From the NCBI RefSeq assembly GCF_021155775.2, contig NC_060233.1:12526782-12590781 (forward strand): DNA of 64,000 nt, in the 5' to 3' direction. Positions within the stretch are counted from its first letter, which is position 1. Each line of letters opens with the position of its first letter. Positions 62,535-64,000 of this stretch are shown one piece after another. The position numbers and the translations under genes are program-made. Source of the DNA: Neodiprion pinetum (lineage: Eukaryota; Arthropoda; Insecta; Hymenoptera; Diprionidae). The notes beneath the pieces are model-generated. The model did no database searches, was not told where the DNA came from, and saw only the letters and a list, made by a program, of their open reading frames with translations.

Positions 62535-62787
62535 CGTCCCGTTTTAGTGATGATCATCTCCGTACCCAGCTTGTTGAACTTGTCCCAGAGCTCCTTGGTC
62601 TCCAAATGGCAAACGACGTGCCTGAGTTCTTCGCAATTCGACCGCTCCTGGAGCAGAGGATTTGCGGGTGACGCAGCCTTGCCACTCGTGCTTCCGGCGT
62701 CATCATTTTCCGGTTCTTCCTCCGTGTCAACATTATCCAAAGGCGGCGGTCTTCCCCTTGAAACGCCTGAGCCACCCGGTTCCCTTT
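62535..62787 (-). CDS. mid: midline-like T-box protein, exon with acidic linker and start of T-box
   Basis: A 253-bp internal exon following TTTTTTCAG at 62788. It starts with the last two bases of a split codon, so one or more upstream exons exist beyond 64000. The readable part is a Gly/Arg/Pro-rich stretch (REPGGSGVSRGRPPP), an acidic linker (DNVDTEEEPENDDA), and from about residue 59 the T-box start CHLETKELWDKFNKLG, then TEMIITKTG with the next Arg split by the donor. CxLETKELWDKF plus TEMIITKTGR is the canonical beginning of TBX20-type domains. The TTG at 62740 is not a start; the frame is open through to the acceptor. The missing N-terminus would carry the eh1-like repression motif usual in this subfamily. 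Confidence 0.92.
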
Positions 62788-64000
62788 CTGAAAAAAGCGA
62801 TTCACGTTGTCGGTTTTACTGAATTTTGACCACCAAGAGCAAAAATTAGGCGACTGCTTTACCAGCGCTTGTTCACAATGACTCTGATTGTAGAAATTTG
62901 AAATGTGTCAGCGTGGAGTTACGACTAACGGAGGACAAAACACACTCCGCTGTTCGTCTAGACGCTCGCACACAGCTACGACAAGGGTGATATTTCAATT
63001 GATGCGTTTTGCTTCTGAAGTGGTCGTGGCGTCAGAGCACAGATGCCATGCCTCGACAGGAATTCTTTAAAGAGGAAATAAGATGCTATTTATAAGAATG
63101 GCGGCGCTCTGTTCCCGATGCTTTCTTGCTCCGCGACCTGTCGGAGATATTGTTCATTCAAAACGGTCGGAAACTCTACGTCTGAGTGTTGACAGACGAC
63201 AGACAGACGCAGGAACGGAGTAACAACGTAAATTAAATTCTCTGGGTACAAGTTCACACACTTTTCAATTTTAATATTTCGATAAATCATGTAACTCTGG
63301 TGGAAACATATTGATTTGACTATTTTCTTCAAATATCTTACGAATAAAGAACTCGGAAAACCGCACCATTAAAAATACTACACATTTACAGCGTATTTTA
63401 AAAGGGCCTCGAAATCCCAATACTTTTCGAGTATTGTCTAAAGATTTACCAGATAATTTTTAGAAGTGTCAGAATTTCCATTCCAAGATTCGATAAGCAA
63501 CAGAAAAATAACAATTTTCAAGAGTTTTTTCGATAATGTTTAAAAATTTGTGAAGAAAAGTAATGAAAATTATTTTTACTTTCAGATACTTGATCACTAA
63601 ATATGAAAACCAATTTACACATGTTATTTTCCGGAAAATTTCTGAACACTTTATAACGAATGAACGTGTTTCGTTTCTTCGATATTTGAACTGAAAAATG
63701 AAACTAGTGTAACGGACGATAGCTGTATCCTATATTTTTTCGATATTTTTCTAATCATGCATCGATTCGTCATTACAAAAAGTGAAGAGAAAAATATAGG
63801 GCTCGAATTTTAGTACCGTCTGTTCCACTAATTGGAAATAATTATCTGTCTCAGTTCGGGAATATACAATACATTAGGTATATGTGCATACATCCTATTT
63901 CACGATAATCTACAAAAATAACGATACGCGTGTGTGTTTATATGTACGTCCGTAATAGAAATATGTATCTAATTGGCTTAATTAAGGCGTCTAAATTTAC
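62788..64000 (-). other. Upstream intron of the midline-like gene, continuing off the window
   Basis: AT-rich with no recognisable coding exon. The - strand frame at 63090-63332 has no T-box or eh1 motif. The intron is phase 1 relative to the exon at 62787. The first coding exon is therefore outside the window. Confidence 0.7.

Noticed and set aside
63090..63332. Candidate first coding exon of the midline-like gene
   Set aside because: The translation has no eh1-like or T-box N-terminal motif and is AT-driven. No suitable donor in the phase required by the exon at 62787 was identified.
1..64000. CRISPR arrays, prophage, operons or bacterial-type defence systems
   Set aside because: The window is spliced eukaryotic DNA. 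No regularly spaced direct repeats or prokaryote-like gene runs are present.

Overview
The window is eukaryotic, intron-bearing DNA, AT-rich but with no obvious CpG depletion, and best read as an insect genome (possibly Hymenoptera, a guess from base composition and repeat style). Only two protein-coding genes can be supported. Both are T-box transcription factors of the TBX20 / midline-H15 subfamily, and they are arranged tail to tail. The left gene, H15-like, runs on the + strand and enters with only its last coding exon (3877-4282). The right gene, midline-like, runs on the - strand with five coding exons between 62787 and 48335. Its N-terminal exon or exons lie beyond the right edge of the window.

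Layout: 1-3876 is intron of the left gene. 4283 to about 6165 is its probable 3'UTR. About 6166-46227 is a gene desert of roughly 40 kb with no recognisable exon. 46228-48334 is the probable 3'UTR of the midline-like gene. 48335-62787 holds its exons and introns, including one 8.7-kb intron, and 62788-64000 is a further upstream intron. The midline-like exons join in frame with canonical acceptors and GT donors and give a full T-box followed by a Gln/His/Ala/Pro-rich tail. The last intron of both genes interrupts the same Arg codon at the end of the T-box in the same phase, so the two are paralogues by structure as well as sequence.

The desert and introns contain microsatellites, a near-full-length inverted-repeat element of 678 bp, a piggyBac-like MITE, two copies of a TA-flanked MITE of about 400 bp, several short dispersed repeats, two perfect 18-bp palindromes and an 18-bp inverted repeat. 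Several CpG-rich islands sit in the otherwise AT-rich sequence. They produce long open frames on both strands but no recognisable protein, and could be regulatory or non-coding RNA loci.

The two genes probably act together: in Drosophila the paralogues midline and H15 are close neighbours with overlapping roles in heart, ectoderm and nervous system patterning. The shared desert is the natural place for their common enhancers. I found no RNA gene, CRISPR array or intact transposase, and no previously undescribed multi-gene system.
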